Source of the DNA: Hippea alviniae EP5-r
Lineage (GTDB): Bacteria; Campylobacterota_A; Desulfurellia; Desulfurellales; Hippeaceae
Length of the DNA stretch: 64,000 bases
Assembly: GCF_000420385.1 (NCBI RefSeq)
Contig: NZ_ATUV01000001.1
Coordinates: 1,116,001 to 1,180,000, forward strand
Direction: 5' to 3'
Every line of letters begins with the position of its first letter. Within the stretch, counting starts at the first letter, position 1. Both the position numbers and the translations under genes were made by a program. A model generated the notes under the pieces. It did not search any database, was not told the DNA's origin, and was given only the letters and a program-made list of their open reading frames with translations. Positions 8,864 through 17,245 of this stretch are shown one piece after another.

Positions 8864-9367
8864 ATGCTAAGAGACATAGTGATATACCCGGATAAAAGAC
8901 TAAAAGAAGTATGCGATGAGATAAAAAATATCGACGAGAAGGCTCTTAAAGTCGCACAAGACTTACTTGATACCATGAGATACTACAACCATACAGTCGG
9001 TATAGCAGCACCGCAGATTGGGGAACTCGTGCGTATTATTGCTATAGACGCATCAAAAAACAAAAAAGGTCAAAAAATCAACCACGGCGAGCTTATAATG
9101 ATAAACCCTGAAATCCTTGATTGGTCAAGCATAATAAAGACAAGAGAAGGCTGTCTAAGTGTTCCGGATTACACAGGCAATGTCAACAGGGCACGCAAAA
9201 TTACCGTAAAATACTATGACCTTGACGGCAAAGAACATCAGTTTGATACTGAAGGCTTTGAAGCCGTTGTTATTCAACACGAGATAGACCACTTAGACGG
9301 AATCCTGTTTATAGATAGAATAATCTCAAAAAGAACCGATCTGTTCAGAAGAAAAAATTACGGATAA
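8864..9367 (+). CDS. def: peptide deformylase
   Basis: Removes the formyl group from N-terminal formyl-methionine of new proteins; a metal (Fe/Zn) enzyme. All three motifs are intact: GIAAPQIG, EGCLSVPD (Cys ligand) and QHEIDHLDG (HExxH). I choose the ATG at 8864, since AGGAG lies 5 bases before it; a GTG at 8858 is in frame but sits inside that ribosome site. The protein is about 167 residues. Its stop overlaps the uvrB start (TAATG), so the two genes are translationally coupled. Confidence 0.96.
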   Translation: MLRDIVIYPDKRLKEVCDEIKNIDEKALKVAQDLLDTMRYYNHTVGIAAPQIGELVRIIAIDASKNKKGQKINHGELIMINPEILDWSSIIKTREGCLSVPDYTGNVNRARKITVKYYDLDGKEHQFDTEGFEAVVIQHEIDHLDGILFIDRIISKRTDLFRRKNYG

Positions 9368-11352
9368 TGGGTATATTCAAACTTGTCAGCGATTTTAAAC
9401 CTTCGGGTGACCAGCCACGCGTTATAGACGAACTGGTAAATAACCTAAAAAATGGCGTTAAATATCAGGTTTTACTCGGCGTAACAGGAAGCGGCAAAAC
9501 ATTCACACTTGCCAATGTAATAGCCCGGCTAAATAAACCCGTTCTTGTCATATCGCATAACAAAACACTTGCCGCGCAACTGTACAACGAGTTTTCCCGT
9601 TTCTTTCCAGAAAACGCCGTTGAGTACTTTATAAGCTATTACGACTATTATCAGCCTGAAGCTTACATTCCAAGAACAGACACATACATCGCCAAAGACT
9701 CATCGATAAACGACGAGATAGACAGATTAAAACAGAAAACCGTTATGAGTCTTTTAACAAGAAGGGATGTAATTGTTGTTGCCTCAGTATCATGCATTTA
9801 TGGTGCCGGTGAGAAGGAGGATTACTCATCTTTGGCTTTTTACATAAACATTGGAGATAAACTATCAAGAAGCGACATACTAAAACGATTCGTCGAGCTG
9901 TTATATGTAAGAAACGATATAGGTTTTGAGCGCGGAACATTCAGAGTAAGAGGCGATGTTATAGACATCTATCCTTCGTATATGCGCAACCTTGCAATAA
10001 GAATAGAGTTGTTTGACGATGAAGTGGACAGAATCGTCATGTTCGACCCGCTTTCAAATAGGGTGATAGAAGAGAAAAACTCCGTTGCCATATTCCCTGC
10101 AAACTTCTTCATAACCACAAAAGAGAAGAAAGAGAGAGCCATAAAATCGATAAAAAAAGAGCTTCAGGAGAGAATAGAGTATTTCAAAGAACGAGGAAAA
10201 CTGCTTGAAGCCCAAAGAATAGAAGAAAGAACGCTATTCGATATTGAGATGATTGAGCAGACAGGCACATGTCCCGGTATTGAGAACTATTCAAGACACT
10301 TTTCAAACAGAAAAGAAGGAGAACCACCGGGAACTTTGATAGATTACTTTGGAGATGATTTTTTGACAATAATCGATGAGTCCCATGTTACAGTCCCGCA
10401 GTTGATGGGCATGTATCGTGGTGATTATTCACGCAAAAAGACGCTTGTTGACTACGGTTTCAGATTGCCTTCTGCTTTAGATAACAGGCCTTTAAAATTT
10501 GAAGAGCTGGTAAAAAAGTGGGATCAGGTTATATTCGTCTCTGCAACGCCTGCAGAGTTTGAGATAGAGCTATCAAAAGGAGTCGTTGTTGAGCAGATAA
10601 TAAGACCAACTGGACTGATGGAGCCACCTGTTGAAGTAAAACCGATGGATAACGCCGTTGATGATTTGTATAGCGAGATAAAAAAAGCAACAGAAAAAGG
10701 TGGCAAAGTTCTTGTAACCACGCTAACAAAAAGGATGGCAGAAGACTTAAGCGAATATTACAACGAACTCGGATTGAGAACAAAATACATGCACTCCGAA
10801 TTCAACGCAATAGAAAGGGCAAAATTGATTAGCGATTTGAGAAATGATAAATTCGACTGTATAATAGGCGTAAATCTTTTAAGGGAAGGTCTTGATATAC
10901 CTGAAGTCAATCTTGTTGCTATACTGGATGCAGACAAAGAAGGTTTTTTAAGGAGTACTACAAGTCTTATTCAGACGGCAGGCAGAGCTGCAAGAAATGC
11001 CGATTCGAAAGTTATTTTTTATGCAAACAACATGACAGAATCGATGAAAAAGGCGATAGACGAGATAAACAGAAGAAGAAAAATTCAGGAAGAGTACAAC
11101 AAAAAACACAACATAACGCCAAAGAGCATAATAAAATCAAAGGATAACAAGATGCTTCAGATGTGCAACCTTGACTATATGGACGAACTTGAAGAGATAA
11201 TAACAGAAAAGATAGATAAGAAGGATATACCAAAAAGGATAAAACATCTGACAAAACTTATGAAAGAAGCAGCCAAAAAGATGGACTTTGAAAACGCAAT
11301 AAAATACAGGGATGAGATAGAAAAACTCAAAAAACTTGACCTTGAGACTTAG
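9367..11352 (+). CDS. uvrB: excinuclease ABC subunit B
   Basis: DNA damage recognition helicase of nucleotide excision repair, working with UvrA and UvrC. The 661 residues are full length. Walker A GVTGSGKT is at 38-45; the damage-gripping beta-hairpin contains YYDYYQPEAYIP; the DESHVTVPQ region, helicase motifs (FVSATPAEFE, QTAGRAARN) and a C-terminal UVR domain (KLMKEAAKKMDFENAIKYRD) are all present. It starts at the def stop codon (TAATG). uvrA and uvrC are not in the window. Confidence 0.97.
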   Translation: MGIFKLVSDFKPSGDQPRVIDELVNNLKNGVKYQVLLGVTGSGKTFTLANVIARLNKPVLVISHNKTLAAQLYNEFSRFFPENAVEYFISYYDYYQPEAYIPRTDTYIAKDSSINDEIDRLKQKTVMSLLTRRDVIVVASVSCIYGAGEKEDYSSLAFYINIGDKLSRSDILKRFVELLYVRNDIGFERGTFRVRGDVIDIYPSYMRNLAIRIELFDDEVDRIVMFDPLSNRVIEEKNSVAIFPANFFITTKEKKERAIKSIKKELQERIEYFKERGKLLEAQRIEERTLFDIEMIEQTGTCPGIENYSRHFSNRKEGEPPGTLIDYFGDDFLTIIDESHVTVPQLMGMYRGDYSRKKTLVDYGFRLPSALDNRPLKFEELVKKWDQVIFVSATPAEFEIELSKGVVVEQIIRPTGLMEPPVEVKPMDNAVDDLYSEIKKATEKGGKVLVTTLTKRMAEDLSEYYNELGLRTKYMHSEFNAIERAKLISDLRNDKFDCIIGVNLLREGLDIPEVNLVAILDADKEGFLRSTTSLIQTAGRAARNADSKVIFYANNMTESMKKAIDEINRRRKIQEEYNKKHNITPKSIIKSKDNKMLQMCNLDYMDELEEIITEKIDKKDIPKRIKHLTKLMKEAAKKMDFENAIKYRDEIEKLKKLDLET

Positions 11353-11392
11353 AGCACTATTATTTGTTGGAAACTACAAGTAAGGGGGAGAA

Positions 11393-12109
11393 ATGCTTGA
11401 GCTTAAAAACATAAAATACACAAAAAACTCAAACGAAATCATCAAAGGCATAAACATGAAGTTTGAAGAAGGCAAGGTTTACTGTATCGTTGGCAACAAC
11501 GGTGTTGGCAAATCAACAATAGGATACATCATTATGGGTTTGAGTGATTATAAGCCAACCGAAGGTAAAATCTTACTCAATGGTGAAGACATAACGGATT
11601 TAGACATAACCCAAAGGGCAAGAAAGGGAATTTCACTTCTGTGGCAAGAGCCTGCAAGGTTCGAAGGAATAACCGTTGAAAATTACTTAAAGCTAAACAG
11701 AGACATAAAGAAAGAAGAGATAGAAGAAGCCCTAAAGCTTGTCAATCTTGACCCAAGCAAATATATGCGCAGGTATGTTGATAAAAAATTATCAGGTGGT
11801 GAGAGAAAAAAGGTTGAGCTTGCAAGCTGTATTCTTCTAAAGCCAAAGTATATCATAATGGATGAGCCAGACAGCGGCATAGACATAATGAGCCTTGACA
11901 TGATTGTTAAAGTTATAAACCACTTCAAGTCAATGGGCAGTGCTGTCATAGTTATAACACACAGAAAAGAAATAGCCTTAAACTGCGGATACTCATACCT
12001 AATCTGCGCAGGCAAAGTCTTTTTAGAAGGCAAGAGCGATAAAATTGTTGAATATTATGAGAAAACTTGCGACAACTGCGGTCATGTAAACTATCTGGAG
12101 GAAGATTAA
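11393..12109 (+). CDS. SufC-like ATPase of a minimal SUF (SmsC-type) system
   Basis: Soluble ABC ATPase of 238 residues for iron-sulfur cluster assembly. Walker A GNNGVGKST (34-42), Q-loop LLWQEP, signature LSGGERKK, Walker B YIIMDEPDSGID and the switch His in VITHR are all present. The next gene is a single SufB/SufD-like protein, and no sufA, sufS, sufE or second SufB/D is nearby. This matches the two-gene 'SUF-like minimal system' (SmsC-SmsB) described in anaerobes and archaea. An extra C-terminal tail carries CDNCGH, a CxxC+H motif absent from typical SufC, perhaps a metal site. The start follows AAGGGGGAG. It is probably co-transcribed with the next gene (1-base gap). Confidence 0.9.
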   Translation: MLELKNIKYTKNSNEIIKGINMKFEEGKVYCIVGNNGVGKSTIGYIIMGLSDYKPTEGKILLNGEDITDLDITQRARKGISLLWQEPARFEGITVENYLKLNRDIKKEEIEEALKLVNLDPSKYMRRYVDKKLSGGERKKVELASCILLKPKYIIMDEPDSGIDIMSLDMIVKVINHFKSMGSAVIVITHRKEIALNCGYSYLICAGKVFLEGKSDKIVEYYEKTCDNCGHVNYLEED

Positions 12110-12110
12110 A

Positions 12111-13070
12111 ATGGACATAGTCAAAGGATACGAAAAAGAGTTTGAGCAACTTGTTGAAATATATGAAAAAAACACTGGTGATAAGAGCCTAAGAAGCCCT
12201 GGTGTTGCAACAATTATCGTAAGTGGAAACAAGGTTGTTGGATTAAACAGTGTAAAAGGAATGCATATAAGCTCAAAGGAGAGAGCCGATGGGCTTGTTA
12301 TGATAGATGTAGAGATAGAAGACAACACGATAATCCCTATCCCTGTTCATCTCTGCACAGGGTTTTTAAAGAAAAAAGGAGAGCAAATTCTAAAGTTTAA
12401 CTATATAATCGGCAATAATGTTAAGGTAAAATTCAAATCACACTGCATTTTGACAAAAGTTGAAAAGCTGCATCACTATATGGAAAGCGACATGTATATC
12501 GGTAAGAACTCGTTTGTCGTGTATGAAGATGAGCATTTTCACGATGAAGGCGGTGGAGTTTTTGTCGAGACAATAACAAGAATGAAGGTTGATGAGAACT
12601 CGTTTTTTGCAAGTAAATTCTATGAGACAAAAACAAGGGTTGGGCGAATCAATGTTGTTATGGATATAGAGCTAATGAAAAATGCAAAAGCCAACCTTGA
12701 AAGCAAAATATATGGAAGAAAAGACGATATAATAGATATACGAGAAGTTCTAAGGTTAAACGGCGAATATTCAAGCGGTATAGCAACATCAACCATTTTT
12801 GCAACAGACCAGACAAAAGCCCATGTTGTAAACGAAGCATACGGCAACGCACCTTATGCAAAGGGCCATATCGAGTGTAATGAGATAGTAAAAGGCGATG
12901 AAGTTGAAGTTTCAACCCTGCCGCTTTTGAAAGTCAAAAACGATAAAGCAGAATTGACACACGAAGCAAGTGTTGGACGAATAAACCAGGCTCAGCTTGA
13001 AACATTGATGGCGAAGGGATTAACAGAAGACGAAGCAGCCGAGTTTATTGTAAACGGACTGTTGAGCTAA
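12111..13070 (+). CDS. SufB/SufD-like Fe-S scaffold (SmsB-type)
   Basis: 319-residue SufBD-fold protein, shorter than SufB (about 480). The C-terminal right-handed helix region is recognisable: ATSTIFATDQTKAHVVNEAYGN, GHIECNEIVKGDE, and LTHEASVGRINQAQLETLMAKGLTEDEA with the family's HEA/LxxRGLxxxEA-type ending. It would form the scaffold on which the partner ATPase helps build Fe-S clusters. The conserved cysteine in HIECNE is a candidate ligand. The ribosome site TGGAGGAAG overlaps the end of the ATPase gene. In anaerobes the two genes alone appear to suffice as an assembly system (family knowledge); the sulfur source is not evident here. Confidence 0.9.
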   Translation: MDIVKGYEKEFEQLVEIYEKNTGDKSLRSPGVATIIVSGNKVVGLNSVKGMHISSKERADGLVMIDVEIEDNTIIPIPVHLCTGFLKKKGEQILKFNYIIGNNVKVKFKSHCILTKVEKLHHYMESDMYIGKNSFVVYEDEHFHDEGGGVFVETITRMKVDENSFFASKFYETKTRVGRINVVMDIELMKNAKANLESKIYGRKDDIIDIREVLRLNGEYSSGIATSTIFATDQTKAHVVNEAYGNAPYAKGHIECNEIVKGDEVEVSTLPLLKVKNDKAELTHEASVGRINQAQLETLMAKGLTEDEAAEFIVNGLLS

Positions 13071-13333
13071 TGCTAAAACTTATATTCTTTTTATTTTTGC
13101 TGTTTATATTCGTAACGGTCTATTCATTTAAAAAGCGCATAGACAACATACTCGATGCACTATTTCCACCAAAACAGAGAAAAAACACAAACAGTCAACC
13201 AGAAGAGCTGGTAAAATGTGCCACCTGTGGCGTATATCTGCCAAAACACGACGCAGTAAAGAAGATAAAATTCAACGGCGAGATAATATACTTCTGCTCA
13301 AAAGAGTGTAAAAATAACTACAAAAAGGGGTGA
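13070..13333 (+). CDS. PP0621-like membrane-anchored zinc protein
   Basis: 87 residues: an N-terminal membrane segment (about 2-20, LKLIFFLFLLFIFVTVYSF), a short basic linker, then a TRASH/zinc-ribbon-like module with CATCG near residue 50 and YFCSKEC near 75 (CxxC...CxxxC). This is the layout of the small PP0621 family, whose function is unknown. It starts on the stop codon of the SufB-like gene (TAATG), so it is made together with the Fe-S assembly pair. A metal or cluster hand-off role is inference only. Confidence 0.7.
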   Translation: MLKLIFFLFLLFIFVTVYSFKKRIDNILDALFPPKQRKNTNSQPEELVKCATCGVYLPKHDAVKKIKFNGEIIYFCSKECKNNYKKG

Positions 13334-13339
13334 TAAAAG

Positions 13340-13987
13340 ATGAAGTTCTTTCTTGATACGGCAAATGTTGAAAAAATCAGAGAGTTTGCAGAGATGGGTA
13401 TAGTTGATGGTGTAACAACAAACCCAAGTTTAATAGCAAAAGAAGGCAGAAACTTTGAAGAAGTGATAAAAGAGATAACCCAGATTGTTGATGGTCCCAT
13501 ATCTGCTGAAGTCACGAAAGACACAGCTAACGAAATGGTGAGCGAAGCTGAAAGTTTAGCATCGATTCACGACAACATCGTAATCAAAATTCCAATGACA
13601 AAAGAAGGCATAAAGGCAACAAACATGCTTGCAAAAAAGGGTATAAAGGTAAACATGACGCTTGTATTCTCACCTGCCCAGGCACTCCTTGCAGCAAAAG
13701 CCGGTGCAAGATATATAAGTCCATTCGTTGGAAGATTAGACGATATATCCCATATTGGCACTGAGCTTTTAATTAGTATAAGGGAAATTCTGGACAACTA
13801 TGACTTTGAGTGCGAAATCATAGCAGCAAGCATAAGAAATCCGCTGCATGTGGTTGAAGCTGCAAGAATAGGCGTTGATATAGCAACAATTCCGCCAGCA
13901 GTAATGGAGCAGCTGTTCAAGCACCCATTGACAGATATAGGCATAGAGAGATTCAAAAAGGATTGGGAGAGTGTTTTTGGTAAGTAA
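13340..13987 (+). CDS. transaldolase (short TalC/fructose-6-phosphate aldolase type)
   Basis: Class I aldolase of about 215 residues, the short form of transaldolase. [13 protein letters not shown] and [13 protein letters not shown] mark the N-terminal substrate site; the Schiff-base lysine is in [21 protein letters not shown] is conserved. It moves three-carbon units in the pentose phosphate pathway (or cleaves fructose 6-phosphate). Good ribosome site (AAGGGGTG). Length alone cannot separate transaldolase from fructose-6-phosphate aldolase; the Phe in ISPFVGR favours transaldolase. It complements rpiB in this window. Confidence 0.93.
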   Translation: MKFFLDTANVEKIREFAEMGIVDGVTTNPSLIAKEGRNFEEVIKEITQIVDGPISAEVTKDTANEMVSEAESLASIHDNIVIKIPMTKEGIKATNMLAKKGIKVNMTLVFSPAQALLAAKAGARYISPFVGRLDDISHIGTELLISIREILDNYDFECEIIAASIRNPLHVVEAARIGVDIATIPPAVMEQLFKHPLTDIGIERFKKDWESVFGK

Positions 13988-14558
13988 AATCGTATTTGCA
14001 AGCAACAACGAGCATAAATTAAAAGAAGTAAGGGAAATTTTAAAGGACATAGAGATTCTGCCTGCAAAAAGCGTGATTGACAAGTTTGAAGTTGAAGAAA
14101 ACGGCAAGAGTTTCTGTGAAAACTCGCTTATAAAAGCAAAAGCTTTGTCTAAGTTCACAGATTTACCTGTTTTGGCTGATGATTCTGGACTTGAAGTCTT
14201 CTCTTTAAATAAAGAGCCCGGCATCTACTCATCAAGGTATGCAGGCACAGGAAGAGACGAAGACAACATAAAAAAGCTGCTTGAGAATTTAAAAAACAAA
14301 ACAGACAAAAAGGCAAGATTCACATGCTGCATGACACTTATAATCGGCGATAAGATTATTCAAAAAGAAGGCTATGTATACGGCGTCATCATTGACAAAC
14401 CAAAAGGAAAAAATGGCTTTGGTTATGACCCGATATTTATACCTGACGGATTTGATATAACCTTTGCTGAGATGAAACCTGATGAAAAAAACAAACTATC
14501 CCACAGAAAAAGAGCCTTAGAGCTTATAAAAAAGGAGCTTGAGAATGCAAATATTTAA
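13977..14558 (+). CDS. rdgB: XTP/dITP diphosphatase (RdgB/HAM1)
   Basis: House-cleaning enzyme that hydrolyses non-canonical purine triphosphates (XTP, dITP, ITP). The order is typical: [15 protein letters not shown] at the N-terminus, [22 protein letters not shown] with the catalytic Asp pair, and [14 protein letters not shown]. It overlaps the transaldolase end. Start choice: a GTG at 13971 abuts the GGGAG site, whereas TTG at 13977 is 7 bases from it and gives the expected [12 protein letters not shown] prefer TTG. The gene is part of the run transaldolase-rdgB-lptA-gltX. Confidence 0.94.
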   Translation: MVSKIVFASNNEHKLKEVREILKDIEILPAKSVIDKFEVEENGKSFCENSLIKAKALSKFTDLPVLADDSGLEVFSLNKEPGIYSSRYAGTGRDEDNIKKLLENLKNKTDKKARFTCCMTLIIGDKIIQKEGYVYGVIIDKPKGKNGFGYDPIFIPDGFDITFAEMKPDEKNKLSHRKRALELIKKELENANI

Positions 14559-15051
14559 AAAAATGGCGACAGTTTCTATACTTCTTCTTGCTCTAAGTTT
14601 TAGTGCATTTGGAGTAAACCCAAAGCAGTACTTGGGCAAAAAGCACATTCCACTTCACATAACAGCAGACAAATTAACGGCATTTGACAAGAAAGGCTTA
14701 TACATATTCGAAGGCAATGTAATAGCAAGAAGGGGCGATACAACACTAAAATCAGACAAAATGGAAGTGTATAAAAATCTAAAAACAGGCGATATATCAA
14801 AGGTTATTTGCACTGGTCATGTTGTTATAACAAAAGAGAATAAAAAAGCTACAGCGAATAAAGCTATATATAATGCAACAAATTCAGAAGTAACCCTGAT
14901 AGGCAATGCTGTTGTTATATCCGGTAAAAACACGATAAAAGCAGGTAGAATCGTGTATTATTTAAACAAAGATTATGTTGTTTCTCAGGAGAGCAATAAA
15001 AACAAAAGGGTTGAAGTTACAATATATCCCAAAGAGAAGGAGAACAAATGA
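14545..15051 (+). CDS. lptA: LptA/OstA-family periplasmic LPS transport protein
   Basis: Periplasmic beta-jellyroll protein that forms the LPS bridge between inner and outer membranes. Signal peptide at residues 1-22 ([19 protein letters not shown]). The OstA-like repeats follow: ITADKLTAFDKKGLYIFEGNV and ATANKAIYNATNSEVTLIGNAVV. 168 residues, as expected. I start at the ATG at 14545, 7 bases after AAGGAG; an in-frame TTG two codons upstream lies too close to that site. It overlaps both rdgB and gltX. Its presence shows that the cell has an LPS-bearing outer membrane. Confidence 0.88.
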   Translation: MQIFKKMATVSILLLALSFSAFGVNPKQYLGKKHIPLHITADKLTAFDKKGLYIFEGNVIARRGDTTLKSDKMEVYKNLKTGDISKVICTGHVVITKENKKATANKAIYNATNSEVTLIGNAVVISGKNTIKAGRIVYYLNKDYVVSQESNKNKRVEVTIYPKEKENK

Positions 15052-16433
15052 TGGTAAGAACACGATTTGCACCATCTCCAACAGGACACTTGCACATCGG
15101 CGGATTAAGAACTGCAATTTTTAATTACCTTTTTGCAAAAGCCAACAACGGCGAATTCGTTTTAAGAATAGAAGATACAGACAAAGAGCGCTCTAAAGAA
15201 GAATATACAGAAGCGATACTCGAAGGTTTAAAGTGGTGCAAGATTGAGTGGGATGAGATATGTTATCAAAGCAAGAGAAATGATATATACGAAAAATACT
15301 TAAACAGACTCGTAGAAGAAGGTAAAGCTTACAGATGCTACTGTTCAAAAGAGAGACTTGAAAAACTCAAAGAAGAGCAGCTAAAAAAAGGGGAAAATCC
15401 GCATTACGACGGCCACTGTAGAAACTTAAAAGAGTATCCAGAAGACAAGCCCTATGTTATAAGAATAAAACTGCCAGAAGAAGATATAGATTTTTACGAC
15501 CATTTGCACGGCAATATGCACTTCTCATACAAAGAGTTTGACGACTTCATTATCAGGCGTTCGGATGGCTCTTTTATGTATAACTTCACGAATGTTGTTG
15601 ATGATATAGAGTGTGGAATAACCCATGTAATAAGAGGCGATGATCATCTAACAAACACGGCAAAACAGATTGTTCTTTATAGGCTCTTTGGCAAAAAACC
15701 GCCTGAGTATGCTCATGTTCCGATGATTTTGGGTGAAGACAAAACGAGACTATCAAAAAGACATGGAGCAAAAAGTGTTTTGGAATATAAGGAAATGGGA
15801 ATACTGCCAGAAGCATTGGTAAATTATCTTCTAAGGCTTGGATTCTCATATGGCGATAAGGAGATTTTCACATTTGAAGAGATGATAAAATACTTCTCCT
15901 TAGAAAGACTCAATAAGTCTGCAGCGGTATTTAACCCTGATAAGCTCATTTGGGTTAACTTTGAACATATGAAAATGAAAAAACCTGAAGAGCTACTTGA
16001 AGATTTGCGTCCATTTTTAGATAAAAACTGTTCAAACTTCAGCGATGAATATATAATTGAAGCAATAAAGACCCGCCAGACTAAGGCTCAAACACTAAAA
16101 GAGCTCGCAGACGAAATAAGATTTTATTGCGTTGAACCAGAAGATTATGAACAGAAAGCTGTAAAAAAATATGTAAAAGCATCAATAAAAGAACCGCTTG
16201 AGTATTTGTTAGAAAAATTAAAAGATGCTGACTTCTCAAACGAAGAGAGTCTAAAAACTGCATTTGAAGATACGCTCGAAAAATTTAACCTAAAGATGGT
16301 TAAAATTGCACAACCAGTAAGAATAGCTTTAACGGGCAAAGGTATAGGGCCTGGAATATACGAGATGCTTATGGTTCTTGGCAAAGATGAAAGCATAAAA
16401 AGAATCAAAAAGATGATGGATGCTCTCCTTTAA
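15048..16433 (+). CDS. gltX: glutamyl-tRNA synthetase
   Basis: Class I aminoacyl-tRNA synthetase of 461 residues. Signature 1 is FAPSPTGHLHIGGLRTAIF; the KMSKS-equivalent is RLSKRHG. A zinc-binding segment CYC...YDGHC is present, as in the E. coli-type enzyme. The start is ATG inside the lptA stop (ATGA), with AAGGAG before it. A second ATG follows directly and could also be used. Whether the cell has a second GltX paralogue or needs Glu-tRNA(Gln) amidation cannot be judged here. Confidence 0.97.
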   Translation: MMVRTRFAPSPTGHLHIGGLRTAIFNYLFAKANNGEFVLRIEDTDKERSKEEYTEAILEGLKWCKIEWDEICYQSKRNDIYEKYLNRLVEEGKAYRCYCSKERLEKLKEEQLKKGENPHYDGHCRNLKEYPEDKPYVIRIKLPEEDIDFYDHLHGNMHFSYKEFDDFIIRRSDGSFMYNFTNVVDDIECGITHVIRGDDHLTNTAKQIVLYRLFGKKPPEYAHVPMILGEDKTRLSKRHGAKSVLEYKEMGILPEALVNYLLRLGFSYGDKEIFTFEEMIKYFSLERLNKSAAVFNPDKLIWVNFEHMKMKKPEELLEDLRPFLDKNCSNFSDEYIIEAIKTRQTKAQTLKELADEIRFYCVEPEDYEQKAVKKYVKASIKEPLEYLLEKLKDADFSNEESLKTAFEDTLEKFNLKMVKIAQPVRIALTGKGIGPGIYEMLMVLGKDESIKRIKKMMDALL

Positions 16434-17184
16434 TTTTAAAGAAGCCCTAAGACTGTATGGCAGAAAAAATGGCCCTATATGGAGCGCTTTTCTAACATAC
16501 CTTACCGTTCTAAATATTGTACCTTTTTTCTATTTCTCTCTCTTTATACTTTCGCACCTGCCGTTTGTAAACAAAAAAATTCCTTACATAAAAAGCTATA
16601 TAATTAAAATTATACCAACATACTCTCACCAACTGCTTGGTTATTTCGACATGTTTCTATCCAAACTCTCTTCAATGGAGCTTCTAAACTCAATTATATT
16701 TTCTCTCTCAATGTTGAGTCTTGTTTTTGGATTTTTAAAAACAACACGGTATCTATTAGAAATTGAAGAAAAGTTCAGAATTATAAGAACCATAGCATTT
16801 ATGCTCATAAACATTGTTGCCGTTGGTGTGATAATAACAATAGTCATTGGAATAAAAATTGTCATCCCTATGCTTGCACCAAAAATAGCAGATACACTTT
16901 ACGCAAAAGCTTTACCATTTATCGCATGGTTTGTTTTTTTAAGCTCCTTGTTTTATATATCAAAACCAAAGGAAATAAAAGCAGTTTCGGTCCTGATTGC
17001 ATCATTTCTAACAACCATAGGTGTGTTCCTATTAAAACTCGCTCTGGCTCTTTATTTTTCAATCTTCTCATACAGCAAAATATACGGAGTTGTTGCTATT
17101 GTTCCGTCGATACTTTTGTGGCTCTTTCTTCTGTGGAATGTAATACTTTTTGGTATAGTTTTATCAAAAACCATAAAAACTTGA
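16420..17184 (+). CDS. YihY/BrkB-family membrane protein
   Basis: 254-residue polytopic membrane protein with about six hydrophobic segments (near 22-45, 95-110, 125-150, 165-180, 185-210, 220-248). It has the family's N-terminal amphipathic piece (GRKNGPIWSAFLTYLTVLNIVPFF) and the C-terminal IYGVVAIVPSILLWLFLLW pattern. The family was once called ribonuclease BN by mistake; its real function is unknown, with lipid or cell-envelope roles suspected. It starts inside the last codons of gltX (14-base overlap), so it is translationally coupled. Confidence 0.85.
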   Translation: MLSFNFKEALRLYGRKNGPIWSAFLTYLTVLNIVPFFYFSLFILSHLPFVNKKIPYIKSYIIKIIPTYSHQLLGYFDMFLSKLSSMELLNSIIFSLSMLSLVFGFLKTTRYLLEIEEKFRIIRTIAFMLINIVAVGVIITIVIGIKIVIPMLAPKIADTLYAKALPFIAWFVFLSSLFYISKPKEIKAVSVLIASFLTTIGVFLLKLALALYFSIFSYSKIYGVVAIVPSILLWLFLLWNVILFGIVLSKTIKT

Positions 17185-17212
17185 AAAACGAAAATAAAAG
17201 GATAGATTGAAA

Positions 17213-17245
17213 ATGAAAAAATTAAGTTTGGGGGTGGTATTATGA
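17213..17245 (+). CDS. possible 10-codon leader ORF before degP
   Basis: ATG-initiated reading frame encoding MKKLSLGVVL, preceded by AAGGAT. Its TGA overlaps the degP ATG (ATGA). It may couple translation of the protease or may be a chance frame; there is no other support. Confidence 0.25.
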   Translation: MKKLSLGVVL

